Assembly (NCBI RefSeq): GCF_018687715.1
Contig: NC_056755.1
Coordinates: forward strand, 22,165,501 to 22,229,500
DNA from: Carya illinoinensis
Lineage: Eukaryota; Streptophyta; Magnoliopsida; Fagales; Juglandaceae
DNA length: 64,000 nucleotides
Reading direction: 5' to 3'
Below, one piece after another: positions 10,879 through 22,779 of this stretch (positions within the stretch are counted from its first letter, which is position 1; each line of letters opens with the position of its first letter). The translations under genes were made by a program, and so were the position numbers. The notes under the pieces are model-generated. The model saw only the letters and a list, made by a program, of their open reading frames with translations. It had not been told where the DNA came from and searched no databases.

Positions 10879-11571
10879 ATCTTTAAAGGCTAGCCATCCA
10901 GCCAAGTTTGGCCTAAATAAGTGCTTGACCTCACGAAGGTAAGTAGGTGAACAAGCCAGTAGGCTCAGTGGGGTGCCACTCAGCAAAATGAAAGAAACAA
11001 GCCAAGTCCCTACAAGCAGTTAATGTACTACCACCTGTGAGGGGCTCGTACTAGGAGGCCCATACAATTTCCTCCATTTGACCTGACGTCAATCTTTGAC
11101 GAAGATATCCCTCAGAAGAGCCGAAGTGAGGGCAGGAAGTTTGCAAATGGAAAGGCTCTACAAAGGCCCAGCTCTCTCAAAGGTAGGAGCTTTGCAAAGT
11201 GACGAATCCCAGTCAACAAGGGCACCTCATATAGGTGACCCAGAGTCACAATCTCCTCCCCATATCTAGGGAACATGTGCAGCCTACCACTCATCACATC
11301 CGACGTGACATTGCTGCTTTTTCAATTAATGCTCCACGGCATAGATTGAGTCAGGAAAGGTATGATCACAGGACCTCAACACACCAGACACCACACTAGC
11401 CCGACAAGGGATGAGATCCCTATGGTAAGGGTGCTGAGTGATTCAACTGAAAGGACAACACAAAGAACACTAAAGTACAAGAGAAGGCACAGAAACACGA
11501 AAGTGTGTAAAGACAAATAAATCCATTAAAATCTAGTCCGTACAATTAAAAAAGCAAGAAAGAGAAAAGCT

Positions 11572-14121
11572 TTACCAAAAAAAAATTAAAAACAACAATA
11601 GAGGCATGAGGCTTGCCCACGATGATTTGAGATCCTCATCCTCGGACTCAAGAAGGCTCACATCTGGGGGGTTTGGAGCCACTGCGGGTGTTACAAGGGC
11701 AACTTGGAATGCACTAGGAACTAGCTCCACTCCTACTTGAGTTCCTTCCTCTAGTGTCACTAGGTTAGGAGTTACTAAATCAAGGACCAATGATGATAGG
11801 TTGTCCCCAGGGTTCAACAGCAAGTAGCTTTTCGATGCCTCATGACCCAAGGAAAAGTTGTGGTGCCACACCTCATCTCGGACCTGCCACACTCGTGACT
11901 GATCCAACCACAGCTACTGGGAAGTGGCCACTGCCTTGGCATTGGTGGACCTCAGTGCCTCCCGCTCGGCCCTTATGGCCTTAAGAGACTTCCACCTCTT
12001 TGAAAAAGACTTAGAAAGTTGCAGGAATCTAGACAAATTGATGGGACGTAATGGCGAAGTCGCACCTTCTCTCCCCAGTGCAGAGTTCTTGGCTTGCAGC
12101 CTTTTGAGCTCCTTCGATTGACAATCGAGCATGTCTTGAAGGCTCTCCCTTACGTTTGACTCACACCCCAACTCTTGATAACACAAGGTGACCTCGACTT
12201 GAGATTTCTACAGGCCAGACTCCAAATGGCGTAGGTGTTGGCATAGGTTCGCAAAGGAACCCTCTAGTTCCTCTCAAAGTTCCCTCTCGCCTCTAGCATT
12301 ATCCAGGGCCACAGAGTGAGATTTCCAATTCTTGGATTCCAACCTCTCCTAGTCATTCACCACGAAGCCCACCAACCAATCCACCCATGCTCAGAAAACA
12401 TCCATCAGAACTATAAAGTAAATGGTGGGATAGCACAGGGTAAAAAGACACAGGGTTGAAGATGAACCCAAGCTAGGAACTCGTCCAAGTCGTGAACCGC
12501 AACTTGGACAGGGATGCAACCCTCTCTGCAGGAAGAGCTCTGATACTAGTGTCCCCGTGTAAGGTCTCCCTCAGGCTTGCTTTAGCCTCGGCAACAACAG
12601 GAAGAGCCTTTAGAGCATCTATGGGATCTCTTGACCCCAAGGTCACCTAGCAACACCATCCCCAACATGAGATCCCGATGCTTGGAGCCACACACTTGTT
12701 GCTTCGACCGATACCTCCCAAGCGCACAGCATGGCCTACGCCACCCCTTCTGCATCTTGAAATCATCTCGAGAAGCGAAGTCTACAGGGTGGGCAAAAGA
12801 TATGATAGCTTCAGGTGCCCTAGGGGGCGCATCCCGCAATGTCTGAGAAGAATGGCTCTGAGAGGCTTGGGAAAAAAAGGTTGCTAGATGCCTCACACTA
12901 GGCGAGAGCATGGAGGAACCTCTAGTGTCAGGTGAACCCTGGGAAGGAACGCTCTATATGGCACTTAAAGGGCCATCACCCCCTGTGGAAGAGACACCAT
13001 GGGCCCACAAAGAAGAGATCAAATCTCTAGGACCACGCAAGTAAAGAGGCAATATAATTGGGCTCAGCAGCGAAGAGATCCCTCTTACATTAGTCAGGGG
13101 TAGAGTAGGTCGATGAACAGATATCCCCACTAAAGACTGTGTGAAAGGAGGATCCATATGGTCATCAGACTCCAGTGCGATCGACAAGCTTCGCCTAGAC
13201 CTTTTTGCCTTCCCCACCATCGGCAGACTGGTAAAGCGCCTACGCACTAGACAGCTGGTCTGCTCCAATGGGATAGAAGTCCCCAAGCGGTGTAGCATCG
13301 CATGAGCAAGTAGGTTTTGCTATAGCCTTGCATCACTCAACCAAACCCTTCTAGGTGAGAAATGACCCAATTTCGCACGATCTCCATTTGACAGAGGTCC
13401 TCTAGAGTCACCGGTGACCTCATGGGCTCTTCCTCCTGCACAATCCCCTATCCAGAGCCTGCCAAATCACACAACTCCCATCCAATGCCCAACATAATGA
13501 AATTTTGCTTGAACCATAAAGACCTCATATCGTATCTCTATTCCAAACTAACATAGTCCTAAGTAAAGCTGAATCTGTAGGTATTCCCACTCCTATTTAG
13601 GATGTAATGAGTAAGAAAGAAATCTCGGCCGGTGAGGTCTGGCCAAGCCTCCCTAGCTTCCTCCAATGCACGCCGCCAAATCACACAACACCCTACAAGG
13701 ATCCTCCAGGCATTAAGGTGGAGCTAGGCCGGTGCCACTCCTGCCATGTCTTTTACATCTTAGATTGGGCAGCAAAATGGTAATCGAAGGCCATCTGAAA
13801 ATGAGGGAAACAATGTGACCTTAAAAACTATCCCTCTAGCATCTCAGACTGGTAAGTGTATCCCTCCGGATCCACGACCCCCTTATGAGTTTGTAGAACC
13901 TTAAAAACTATACCCTCTAACACTTCATCCTCCTGACGCAGCATGTCCAAGTCTGAGGAAGTCATTGATGACCACCACAAGGTGTCTACATACCTCTGTG
14001 GGGCTATGGGAGTCTCCAGAGGTCCCACTCTCGTCGAGGCATGAGAAGCGCTAGGGAGTCCAGTGTACTTAGGATGCTTTGCGCTCTTCGAGGCCGCACG
14101 AAGGGAACTATTGGGAGCCAT
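11572..14121 (-). pseudogene. Antisense ORF of element A (Transposase_28-like, PF04195)
   Basis: On the minus strand an ATG at 14121 starts MAPNSSLRAASKSAKHPKY. A region around 13590-13750 reads LNAWRILVGCCVIWRRALEEA in one frame, matching the N-A-W-R block I recall from the 'putative gypsy-type transposon' family. The distal part (12186-11914) is a charged, coiled-coil-like segment, and the C-terminal piece ends near 11572. Several stops and frame changes interrupt it. It runs opposite to pol and sits just upstream of the 3' LTR, as antisense ORFs of Tat elements do. Its function is unknown; equivalents are present in elements B and E. Confidence 0.65.
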
Positions 14122-14553
14122 GAGAATTGAGAAAGAAGGAGATGAGTATCAAGAGGAAAAAGGCTTAAGCAATGTGTAGTGAGAGGTGGTACGATCCGCA
14201 CCCATTCCCCACCATCTTGGCACATATATAAAAGCTAGGGGGTGGAACGGTTCAAATTTTGGGATTATAGGAACCCCCGCACCTCATTAAAACAGTGAAT
14301 CTAAGATGTTAGGGGAGAACTTGACAGGGACCGCCTGAGACCACAAATGAGGATAGGACAAAGCAGGCGCCATCAAGTGCGTGAAGGAAACTGCCAAAAC
14401 ATGCCATTGCCAGAAGAAGGGGAACCATCGAGCCACATCAATAGGAACCATTCAAGGTAGGACATGGGGAGAATAGTTGAAATGGCACGTTAACGGTACT
14501 GAAGATAAGAGCGACTTCGATCAATCTGTCAAAAGATCAGAAGAACAAGAGTT

Positions 14554-14905
14554 TGTAGAAATTTCCACCAAACCGTTTCGAGACCAAGAACATAGGCCCA
14601 ACACAAGTGATAGGAATGCTTCCCCTGAAATGTGGTAGTCTCGAGAAGCCTAGCTCATCACACCAGGCCTGTGCACACTTAGCCTCCCGGTAGCCTACCC
14701 AAGAACTCTTAACCTGTGGATCAGGACAGACCACGGTCCGAGAAGTATAGGGGGCCCTTCAAATAGGGGAAGAGGGCACACACCGCCTTGATGGGATTCC
14801 ACACTCAGGAGTTTCCAATAAGCCACATCGCATTAATTATTTCACCAGAGGATCACACTGCATTAATAAGGTATGCCAAGAAACACTTCTTCATTAATTC
14901 GTAAG
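14554..14905 (+). repeat. Truncated 3' LTR of element A
   Basis: Matches the first half of the 5' LTR from TGTAGAAATTTCC onward and stops where sequence of the element B LTR begins. The CT tract and the promoter-distal half are lost. Confidence 0.8.
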
Positions 14906-14990
14906 TGATAGGAGTGATTATCTACCCTAAATGAGGTATGCCAAGAAACACTACCCTAAATGATAGGAGTGATCTGATTGCCATGGTAGT
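14869..14990. repeat. Scrambled junction between LTR A and LTR B
   Basis: GGTATGCCAAGAAACACT occurs at about 14870 and 14935, TACCCTAAATGA at about 14922 and 14952, and GATAGGAGTGAT at about 14907 and 14962. The two LTRs are therefore joined through a small duplicated filler, as after repair of a break. Confidence 0.65.
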
Positions 14991-15109
14991 GTTTATCTGC
15001 TTCTGTTGGATGACGAAACACCAAGCTTTCACGGGCTGTTATCTCGTGACTTGGGCCTAGTCCATCATAACTCAAGGTTAGGCCATCGAGTGCACTATTT
15101 TGAGCCTCC
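14952..15109 (-). repeat. Truncated 3' LTR of element B
   Basis: Matches 24270-24428 (shared words TTATCTCGTGACTTGGG and CACTATTTTGA). The rest of this LTR was lost at the junction with element A. From 15110 to 15680 lies internal B sequence without a recognisable ORF. Confidence 0.8.
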
Positions 15110-15680
15110 TGTTACCCCACTAATTTCCTTCACCTATGGATGTAGGGAATTCTTATCTTAATGAAACCGTATTTGCAAATGTGATGTCTTGTCCCAGAGT
15201 AGGAATTTATTTTTTACGCTACGAATGACTCTGATTGGGCTTCAGAGTTTTAAATACCTCGCTAGCCTTTCACTAAAATTGTGACTTAGATTGGGCTGGG
15301 GCTTTCCAATTAACATCTTGTTCTTTGCATTGGAGTAGATGGGCTTTTCATTCTCTGTAGCCTTTTGGGCCACCCTGCTGGTCCATCAAACATTTTATCC
15401 TACTAGTTTTATTCTTTAAAAATTAAAAAATGGCTGGTGACTAATATATGACGTGGCAACGATTACTGAATTGCATGCAACTATTCCCATTCCACCGTGC
15501 TCTGATGTCAGATCATGATGCTTAGTGTAGCTGGCCCTTCATATTCCTAACTTGATTTGTATACTACCTTCTGACCTTCATCTTCTTCCTCTCTTCAACT
15601 ATTCCCTTTCTACTTGTGCTTCCTTTCGATTTCTTGCTGCTTCCTTCCTTACCTGGTTAATACTCTCCCCTTCCATTCCT

Positions 15681-18315
15681 ATGGCTGAATACAAGTGCAA
15701 CATTTTTGCCCTCACTTCTGATGTGCAGTCCTCCCATTTACTGAATGTCCCAACCTAAGAGGGGTATGGATGGCATTGAGGCCACAAGGAATGGGACATG
15801 AGACCTTTGTAGGAAAAGTACGACATTCCAAATACGGCTCTATTGGAGGTTCACCCCATGGAAGCATAGATGATGAAAGGTTTACTTGTAAGATTACTAT
15901 GATCGTTTCTTCATTGGTCCATGGTTTAAGGCTTCCTTTTTGTCTCCCACTTCGTGATATTCTGGATCTCCTTCGCCTTGCTCCTGCTAGCTTCATCCCT
16001 TTGCCCTGAGAGACTTTCTTTACACATGCATTGTGTTCCGCATGGCTTTAGAGTTGATTGGGGAGTTTTACCCTAACCCAATTGCTCGAGAGATTTTATA
16101 TTCTTGTCACCTACGACCAGCCGAGGGTAACATTATTAGCTTTCGTAAGAAAGACAAAGGGTTGACACTGGTCTGATTTAAAACTCACCACTCTAACTCA
16201 AAGCACTGGAAGCAGAACTTTTTCTTTCCCCAACTTTGAGATTCCTCAGTGGGATTTTTTAGTAAGGGCGAACTAGGGTATAATCCCTGAGGAGAAAGGC
16301 TTGTGGGCAGGAATGGAATTCGTGTTCGATTGGGAGCTGCCTCGGATTGAGATGGTTCATGGTTGGGCTGAGGATCACCCTGACAGTCTTTGGACTAACT
16401 TCTTGTTGACTCCCACCAATGTAGATCATTTCTTGATGTCCCCTAATCGCTCCCATGTCCAAGAATGTCTATTCTTAACATTAGTCGTGGCTCCAACCTC
16501 TATGCTAAAGAAATCCCTGAATTAGGTCAAGAAGGATGGTCAAGAAAAGAAAGAGAGGAAGGAAAAAGAAGAGAAGACAAATAAGAAGGAGAAGAAAGAG
16601 AGAAGAGAAAAGGTATAGAAAAATAAAAGAAATAAAATAAAGAGAAGAATTATAAAAGGGAGGAAGAGAGCCTACTCTAAAGATGCCTTTTCCCCTACCC
16701 CGAAACAGAAAAAAATCTTGATGCCTCCAACTAGCAACCTTTTCTAAGTATCCACTCCTCAAATCGCTATCCCTCTGGCTGCCTCTAATAGTTTACCTAT
16801 GCATGCTACCTCCCCAGGCCTCGGTGATGTCTAGCTAGTTTGGGAGGGGTTGCATGCTGATTGTGGATATTGTAGCCGTCCTTGAACTGGATTCTACTAT
16901 GGGTGCAGAGACCCATGCTGATGATATGGAGGGTTCTACCCACTGACCTAGTGTTGATGGGCGCGACATTGGGGTGGAGACCAACTTGGGCGATGGGGTG
17001 AATAATACCCCTAAGACAATTTAGGGGACTGCGCCCTTGAGACGTGAGGAAAACCAAGGTGGTAAAATTGATGATGGGGTTCCTCAACTAGAGGAAAGAC
17101 AAGTAGAGGATGGAATAGGGGACTTTCTACTCCAAACGCCACCAACCACTATTTTTGTGGGGTCTACCCCTTATCTTAATGTGAGTGGTAAGTGCCTTCC
17201 TATTCCTTCTCCCTACTTGCCTTATTTTAACGGGCAAACCGACTCCTTACTCTTAGAGGGGATCTTTCCTCTAGGTGATTTGGTGGGTGAAGGTGCCCAC
17301 TCAATTAATGTGGACCTGGCATACACTAGTACTGTGTGTCTACTAGGAGACATTAATAGCCCCCTTGAGGGAGGGGCTGACTCAGTTTCTAAACTGTTTG
17401 TGAGCTTCCGCTTAGTGGTGGCCATGATACCAGGGGAACCCGCATCGGCTTTTCCTCCTCTGCTAATGCCCAAGGCGAGGCCACCACCAAGATAGCCAAT
17501 CGAATGAGGGCCATGCTTTCTAAGGTAAATTTGACACTTTCCTCCTTTCAGTTTCTTATTTGTTTGTTTGTCGATCACTCTAACATGGGTTTCAGTCTTC
17601 TTGGCAAGGAATTAATGACCTAGTGGCCTGGATCTTGTGGATAGGGCTCACTTGGAGGAAGAGATATGGGAGCAGATCAAATTATGCTATGTTGCCAAGA
17701 AAGCCTTCAAGAGGTGGCAGGTGAAGAGGGAGGAGATGAAGGTGCTATCTGAGAGGAAGAAGGGACAGAAATTTTATTGGAGGAGGCTGAGGATTACTCC
17801 CATTCCCTATTTGGCAATCTGGAGATCCTCGAAAACAAAGTCTATGATCTTCACAACGAAGTGCGTTGTGCTCGTCGTGCCTTTTGAAGTTAGAGAGAGA
17901 CTCTACTAGGGCAAAACTTTCTGGTGCTTGTAGAGATTTTGAGTCCAAGCAAGGCTACCTTAACGCTGACCTTCTTGCCCTCACGAGAGAGTTAAACTTC
18001 ATTTGTGAAGAGCTGGCCTACTCTCAAGACTATAGTAATGGGCTCTTGCAAGAGTTGGTGGCGGCTGTGGAAAAAGAGCGGCTGACTTCCCTTGATCTTT
18101 CCGAAGCTTGGGGGCCTTAGTAGAGCTGCAACAACGACATGAGTAGTACACAGAGAGTTGGAAAGACCTAAGTGAAGAGCACTAGAATCTACAATTGGCC
18201 TTCTTGGCAAAGGACCATAATTTAACTGAGAAGAAAGACAAATTGGCTATCGCCCAAAGGGAAATTGTCTACCTGCGCACCCAATTAGCCTTGGTTCCTG
18301 CAACCAAAGATTGAG
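15681..18315 (+). pseudogene. Antisense ORF of element B (Transposase_28-like)
   Basis: It lies on the plus strand, opposite to B's gag-pol, and starts at or near MAEYKCNIFAL (15681). The block VHGLRLPFCLPLRDILDLLRLAP (about 15918-15990) parallels HGLRLPF in the ORF of element E. WELPRIEMVHGW and LLTPTNVDHFL follow at about 16330-16440. A Lys/Glu-rich tract (16530-16640), a low-complexity middle, a VAWI...LE motif near 17620 and a coiled-coil-like tail (17890-18120) complete it. Stops and shifts make it a pseudogene. The shared blocks with E show it is a real conserved ORF family of unknown role. Confidence 0.65.
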
Positions 18316-18744
18316 CAATTTCTTACAACTATGGTATTGATGTTTTGAGTCTTAGATCCTATCTAAATGACAACCCTGATACTAACTTGGCATGGCTAGA
18401 TCAGAATCTGCTCAAGTTTGAAGTAGCTTTGAGTTGCCATGCCGACACATTTGGGTGAGCAAAGATGCCAGATGCCTTTAGAGACGTTCCTCCTCTTCCT
18501 ATTGCCTAAATATGTCCATAATGATACCTTTGCTACTCTTCCCTTGTAATTCTTTGTAGTAGAGGTTTTTGTAAAGTTTTGGAAAAACTATTGTAGCTAC
18601 AATAACTTGTTTATTGTTTCAAATATTTTGTGGATGAATTGGACATTAGATGCTTTTCTTTTGGTGGCTCGCTTCTTTTTCCTTTTTTACTTATGTTTTT
18701 GTCTTCGTTGTCATCTCTAGTTTCCCATCTACAAGTCATATAGG

Positions 18745-19230
18745 CTTAGCATGGGTGTTTTTAGCTGGCATGGTCTAATGACCTATGTGCCCTTCTTACA
18801 TGGCATAGTGAGTCGTATAGACTTGTTCATATGTGCTTAAGGGTGGTGTGGTCTGATGATCTCCATGCCCTTTTTACGTTGCACTATGAGTCGTATAGAC
18901 TCGCCATAGGTATTTAAGAGTGGCATGGTCTTGTGACCTCTGCACCCTTTTTTATGTGGCACTGTGAGTTGTATAGATTTGTCATAGTTGTTTAAAAGTG
19001 ACGTGGTCTAGTGACCTCCGCACTCTTTTTACATGGCATGGCAAGTCGTATAGACTCATCATAGGTGTTTACGGGTGGCGTGATCTGGTGATGTTCGCAC
19101 CCTTTTTACATGTCACCACGAGTTGTATAGATTCATCATAAGTGTTTAAGGATGGCGTGGTCTGGTGACCTCCGCACCCTTTTTACGGGCACCGTTAGTC
19201 TTATAGACTCATCATAGGTGTCTAAGGGTA
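18745..19230. repeat. 77-bp tandem array in element B (about six copies)
   Basis: The motif TGGTC/TGATC recurs at 18771, 18849, 18926, 19004, 19081 and 19158, a spacing of 77-78 bp. Each unit contains a version of GAGTC-GTATA-GACTC, a small hairpin, and a CCCTTTTTAC block. It lies downstream of pol and ahead of the antisense ORF, the same place as the arrays in A and E. Confidence 0.9.
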
Positions 19231-19349
19231 CACCGGAGCTAGAAGTAGTACTTTATTCATAATATGATACATTTTTTGAATAATAAATGCACTGCAAATG
19301 ATTTAAAAACAAAATAAACAGCAAATTCCCTTTATGGATAGAATTTCTT

Positions 19350-20360
19350 CTAGTCTTCTGTGTTCCATGGGTGCGGTAACTTTTTGCCTTGGTTGTCCTT
19401 CAAACGGTAGGACTCTAATTTGTTGTTCACTATCACCACATACGGTCCCTCCCAATGGGGTTCCAGCTTGCCTTCTTCTTTGGTAGTTACCCCACTTTCA
19501 TTTAAGATCAGATTTCCTAATTTGAAGGTTCTAGGTTTCACCCTCTTGTTGAAATATTGCTGGGCTTTCTCTTTTTCAAACATCCTGACCTCTACCACTT
19601 CTCTTTCTTCCTCCAAAAGATCGAGGTACTCTTCCATCGCTTTGCTACTTTTAGGCACTAAGAAATGGAGGGTTCAAAAACTTGGCAACCCCACCTCTAC
19701 CGAGGGTACAGCCTCACATCCATATACCAATGTGAATGGAGATTCCCCGTTGGGGTTTTTATTGAAGTTCTGTCATCCCATAATACTTCTAATAGCTCCT
19801 CCGCCCATTCTCCTTTCTTTTCTATGAGCTTCTTTTTCAGAATAGAGAGTAACACCTTGCTTGTTGCCTAGGCTTGCCCATTCGCTTGTATTAAATTTGT
19901 ATCTTCAGTTCTCCACACCAATCCCTATAGTGGTCTGAGTCAAACTGGGGTCCATTGTTCAAGAGTATGCTTTGTGGAATTCCGTATTGGCAGATGACAT
20001 TCTTCCACAAAAATCTAGTCACTGCCTTGCTTGTTATGGTCGCCAAGGGTTCGGTATCTGCCCATTTGGTGAAATAGTCCATTACAAAAATCATGAACTT
20101 GGCACCTCATTTTCCAAGCAGAAGGGGTCCAACTAGATCCACACCCCACTAGGCGAATGGTCAAGTGGTCGTCATGGAGGCTAGCTCTTCTGGGGGTGCG
20201 TGAGATACTGGCGCATATGTTTGACATTTGTTGCATTTTTTTGGTAAATTCTCGGGTATGTCTCTTAGGGCATTCGGCTAGTAGTACCCAACTCTTACCA
20301 CCTTCCTGGCTAGGGCTTTCTTGCCCTAATAATTTCCACATATTCCTTCATGTATCTTAG
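19350..20360 (-). pseudogene. Element B integrase
   Basis: The core is at 20094-19891: MDYFTKWAD carries the first catalytic Asp, but the second catalytic block reads LLNNGPQFDS, where Asn replaces the Asp of the usual DNG motif. The C-terminal part (19658-19350) contains KAQQYFNKRVKPRTF and HWEGPYVV, the end domain of Tat integrases. Stops separate the pieces, and the lost catalytic Asp means it would be inactive. Confidence 0.85.
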
Positions 20361-20525
20361 CTAGGACATACTCTGCCTCTTATGGAGAGATACGCCAAAG
20401 TAATGGGGTTGTAAAGCCTCTCTTGTAGAGAATATTGTCGATGAGCATGAACCTCGCTGCCTTTCTTCTCATCCTTCTCACCTCTTCCTTACCTTCAGGG
20501 AGTTTGCCCACATCAAGGTACCTAA

Positions 20526-21503
20526 CTACACCACTGCCCATTCGGGGATACTCGAGCCTATGATGCTCACTTCCTTCTCGATGGCTGGGATTTCAATGAT
20601 CTTCCTTTCAACTTGCCATGGGAGGGGTCCATCCTCCATTCCTGATGCTGCGCACACCAGTTTCTCTGCCATTGCATTATCTTTTCGAGTTATTTGGGTT
20701 ACACTAAAGTAGGAGAACCGGTCACGCTCTTCCCAAACTAGAGCCATATACTTCTTTAATTCTTACCCTTTGTGGCGTATAAGCCTTGTACCTTGTTGAC
20801 CTTCACTTGGGAATTTGATTTTGCCTCTATCTTAGTTACTCCTAATACCGTGGCTATCAAAATTCATGCTACTAGCGCCTCATACTTCGCCTCGCTGTTG
20901 GTGGTTTTGAACGTAAGGGTTGCCAAGTAATGACATTCCTAGATGTCGGGGCTAGTCAAATGCATCCCTATCCCTCTGTTAGCATGGTAAGAGGAACTGT
21001 CTATAAAGAGTACCCACGGTTTTCTTATTAGGGCTACTATAATATCTGGAGGAAAATCTAAGAATTCTACTACGAAGTATGCCAATGCTTGCCATTTCAC
21101 TGCCTTTCTTAGGTGGAATTATTCTATATCAAAATAGCTTAACTTGATCGATGACCCTACTAACCTTCCCGAGCTGTCTAGCCTTTGTAGTATTTTTGCT
21201 AGTAGGCTTTCCATGAGTACCATCACTATATGGGCTTTAAAGTATGGGCGGAGTCTTCTAGCGGTGGTTACTAAAGTGAGAGCCACCATCTCCATTCATG
21301 GGTATCTTAGCTTTGCTTCCCTCATGGCCCAGCTTATGTAGTATACAGGAAGTTGGGCAGCCGTTTCTTTTTTTACTAGTACAACTGAGACTACGTGTGG
21401 GGAAACTGCCAAATAAGTGTAGAGTATATTGCCTGCCTTTGGTTGCTTCAAAAGTGGTGGATTGGCCAAGTGCTACTTCAGTTTCCCAAAGGCTTCGTTG
21501 CAC
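20526..21503 (-). pseudogene. Element B RNase H region
   Basis: On the minus strand the stretch after RT carries the connection and RNase H-like segments. It ends with TQITRKDNAMAEKLVCAASG at about 20700-20640, which matches the DNA-x-AD(K)LA block typical of Tat RNase H. It is interrupted by several stops. Confidence 0.7.
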
Positions 21504-21610
21504 TCTTCATTCCATGGGTGCACTTTACGTAGTCACCAAAAGAAAGGGAGGCACATGTTGGTTGATATGGACACGAATCTGTTCAGGGTGGCTACCCTTC
21601 CCGCTAGCCG

Positions 21611-22471
21611 CTAAGTGTCGTTTAGGCTCTTTGAAGGCTTCATGTTTAGGATGGCTTCAATTCCCCTTTTGGACACAATGAATCCCAAGAAATTTCCTAA
21701 ACCAACCCAAAATGCACATTTTCCTGGGTTCAACTTCATTCTGTACTGACGTAGAATTACAAATGCCTCTCTTAGGTCACCAAGGTGTTGGGCGAGGTCC
21801 TTGCTCTTTACTAGCAAGTCATCTATATACACTTCCATTGACTTCTCTATTTATTCTTTAAACATTAGGTTTACCAACCTTCGGTAGGTTTCCCTTACGT
21901 CTTTTAAACCGAAAGGAATGACCTAATAGCAATACAGTCCCCGATCCGTGATGAACGATATCTTCTCTTCGTCTACTAGATGCATTCAGATTTGATTGTA
22001 GCCCAAGTAGGCATCCATGAAGTTCAACATCTTGTGTCCTACGATGACGTCCACAATAACATCAATCTGTGGTAGGGGAAAACCGTCTTTCAGGCAGGCC
22101 TTGTTTAAGTCGATAAAATCCATGCATATTCTCTATTTTTCATTTGCCTTCTTCACAAGGACAATGTTGGATAGCCATTTCGGATAATCAGCTTCTTTTA
22201 TGAATCCAGCTGCGAGCAAATGCTTCACCTCATTAGCAATGGCAATGTATAATAGGAGGGTGATGGCGCCTATTGGTTGTATGGTATCTCCAGAGAAACC
22301 CTTCAACGGTGTTGGCGAAAGCCTCAGGTTGTTGGTACTAATACCCATCTTGGTGAAGGCCTCCCAAAATAATATATCTATAGAATTGCCATTGTCAATC
22401 AGTATCCGCCTTGTCGTATAATTGGCCACTAGGAGAGTGACTACTAAAGCATATGGTTGTCTGGAACTCAA
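21611..22471 (-). pseudogene. Element B protease fused to reverse transcriptase by internal deletion
   Basis: Protease starts near 22430 with RILIDNGNSIDILFWEAFTKMGI (catalytic Asp in DNG). After IGAITLLLYI the reading continues in frame, near 22235, with KHLLAAGFIKEA, which is already the start of RT. Several hundred bases between protease and RT are thus deleted without loss of frame. RT continues with FMDAY at about 22005 and MEVYIDDLLVKS at 21838-21800, where the YIDD box replaces the usual YMDD/YVDD. Confidence 0.85.
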
Positions 22472-22779
22472 GCTTTGGATGTTTGGGGGCTCTATCCACT
22501 ACATATACTTCTTCATACCTTGCCATCTATGCATGTGCCTTCCAGCTGGACAAGGACATACCGCCCCTAGCGAATCCTCCCGCTATTGTCCTTATCTCGC
22601 CTATGGGTGCCCTATCCCTGTCAATATTTAGGGGCGTCCTATCTTTATCATTTACCAGAGTATTATCCAGACATTGTTGCTACCTATTGAGACTATTGCT
22701 CCATCTGGGGTCGCGCCCTGGCTCATGACGCTGCTTTGGCTTTGAACGTTCTGCAACCATTCGCTCTAACTCTCATGTT

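Larger units (their letters stand above)
5239..14905 (+). mobile_element. Element A: Tat-like Ty3/gypsy retrotransposon, degenerate
   Basis: The parts in order are: 5' LTR (5239-5950), degenerate tRNA-Arg-type PBS (5954), almost no gag, pol with RT, RNase H and integrase (about 6430-9150), a tandem array (9290-10560), a long antisense ORF (14121 to 11572) and a truncated 3' LTR (14554-14905). gag is missing apart from leader sequence, which suggests a deletion between about 6200 and 6400. It lies in the first large intron of the ankyrin/PGG gene. The truncated 3' end means no TSD can be read. Confidence 0.85.
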
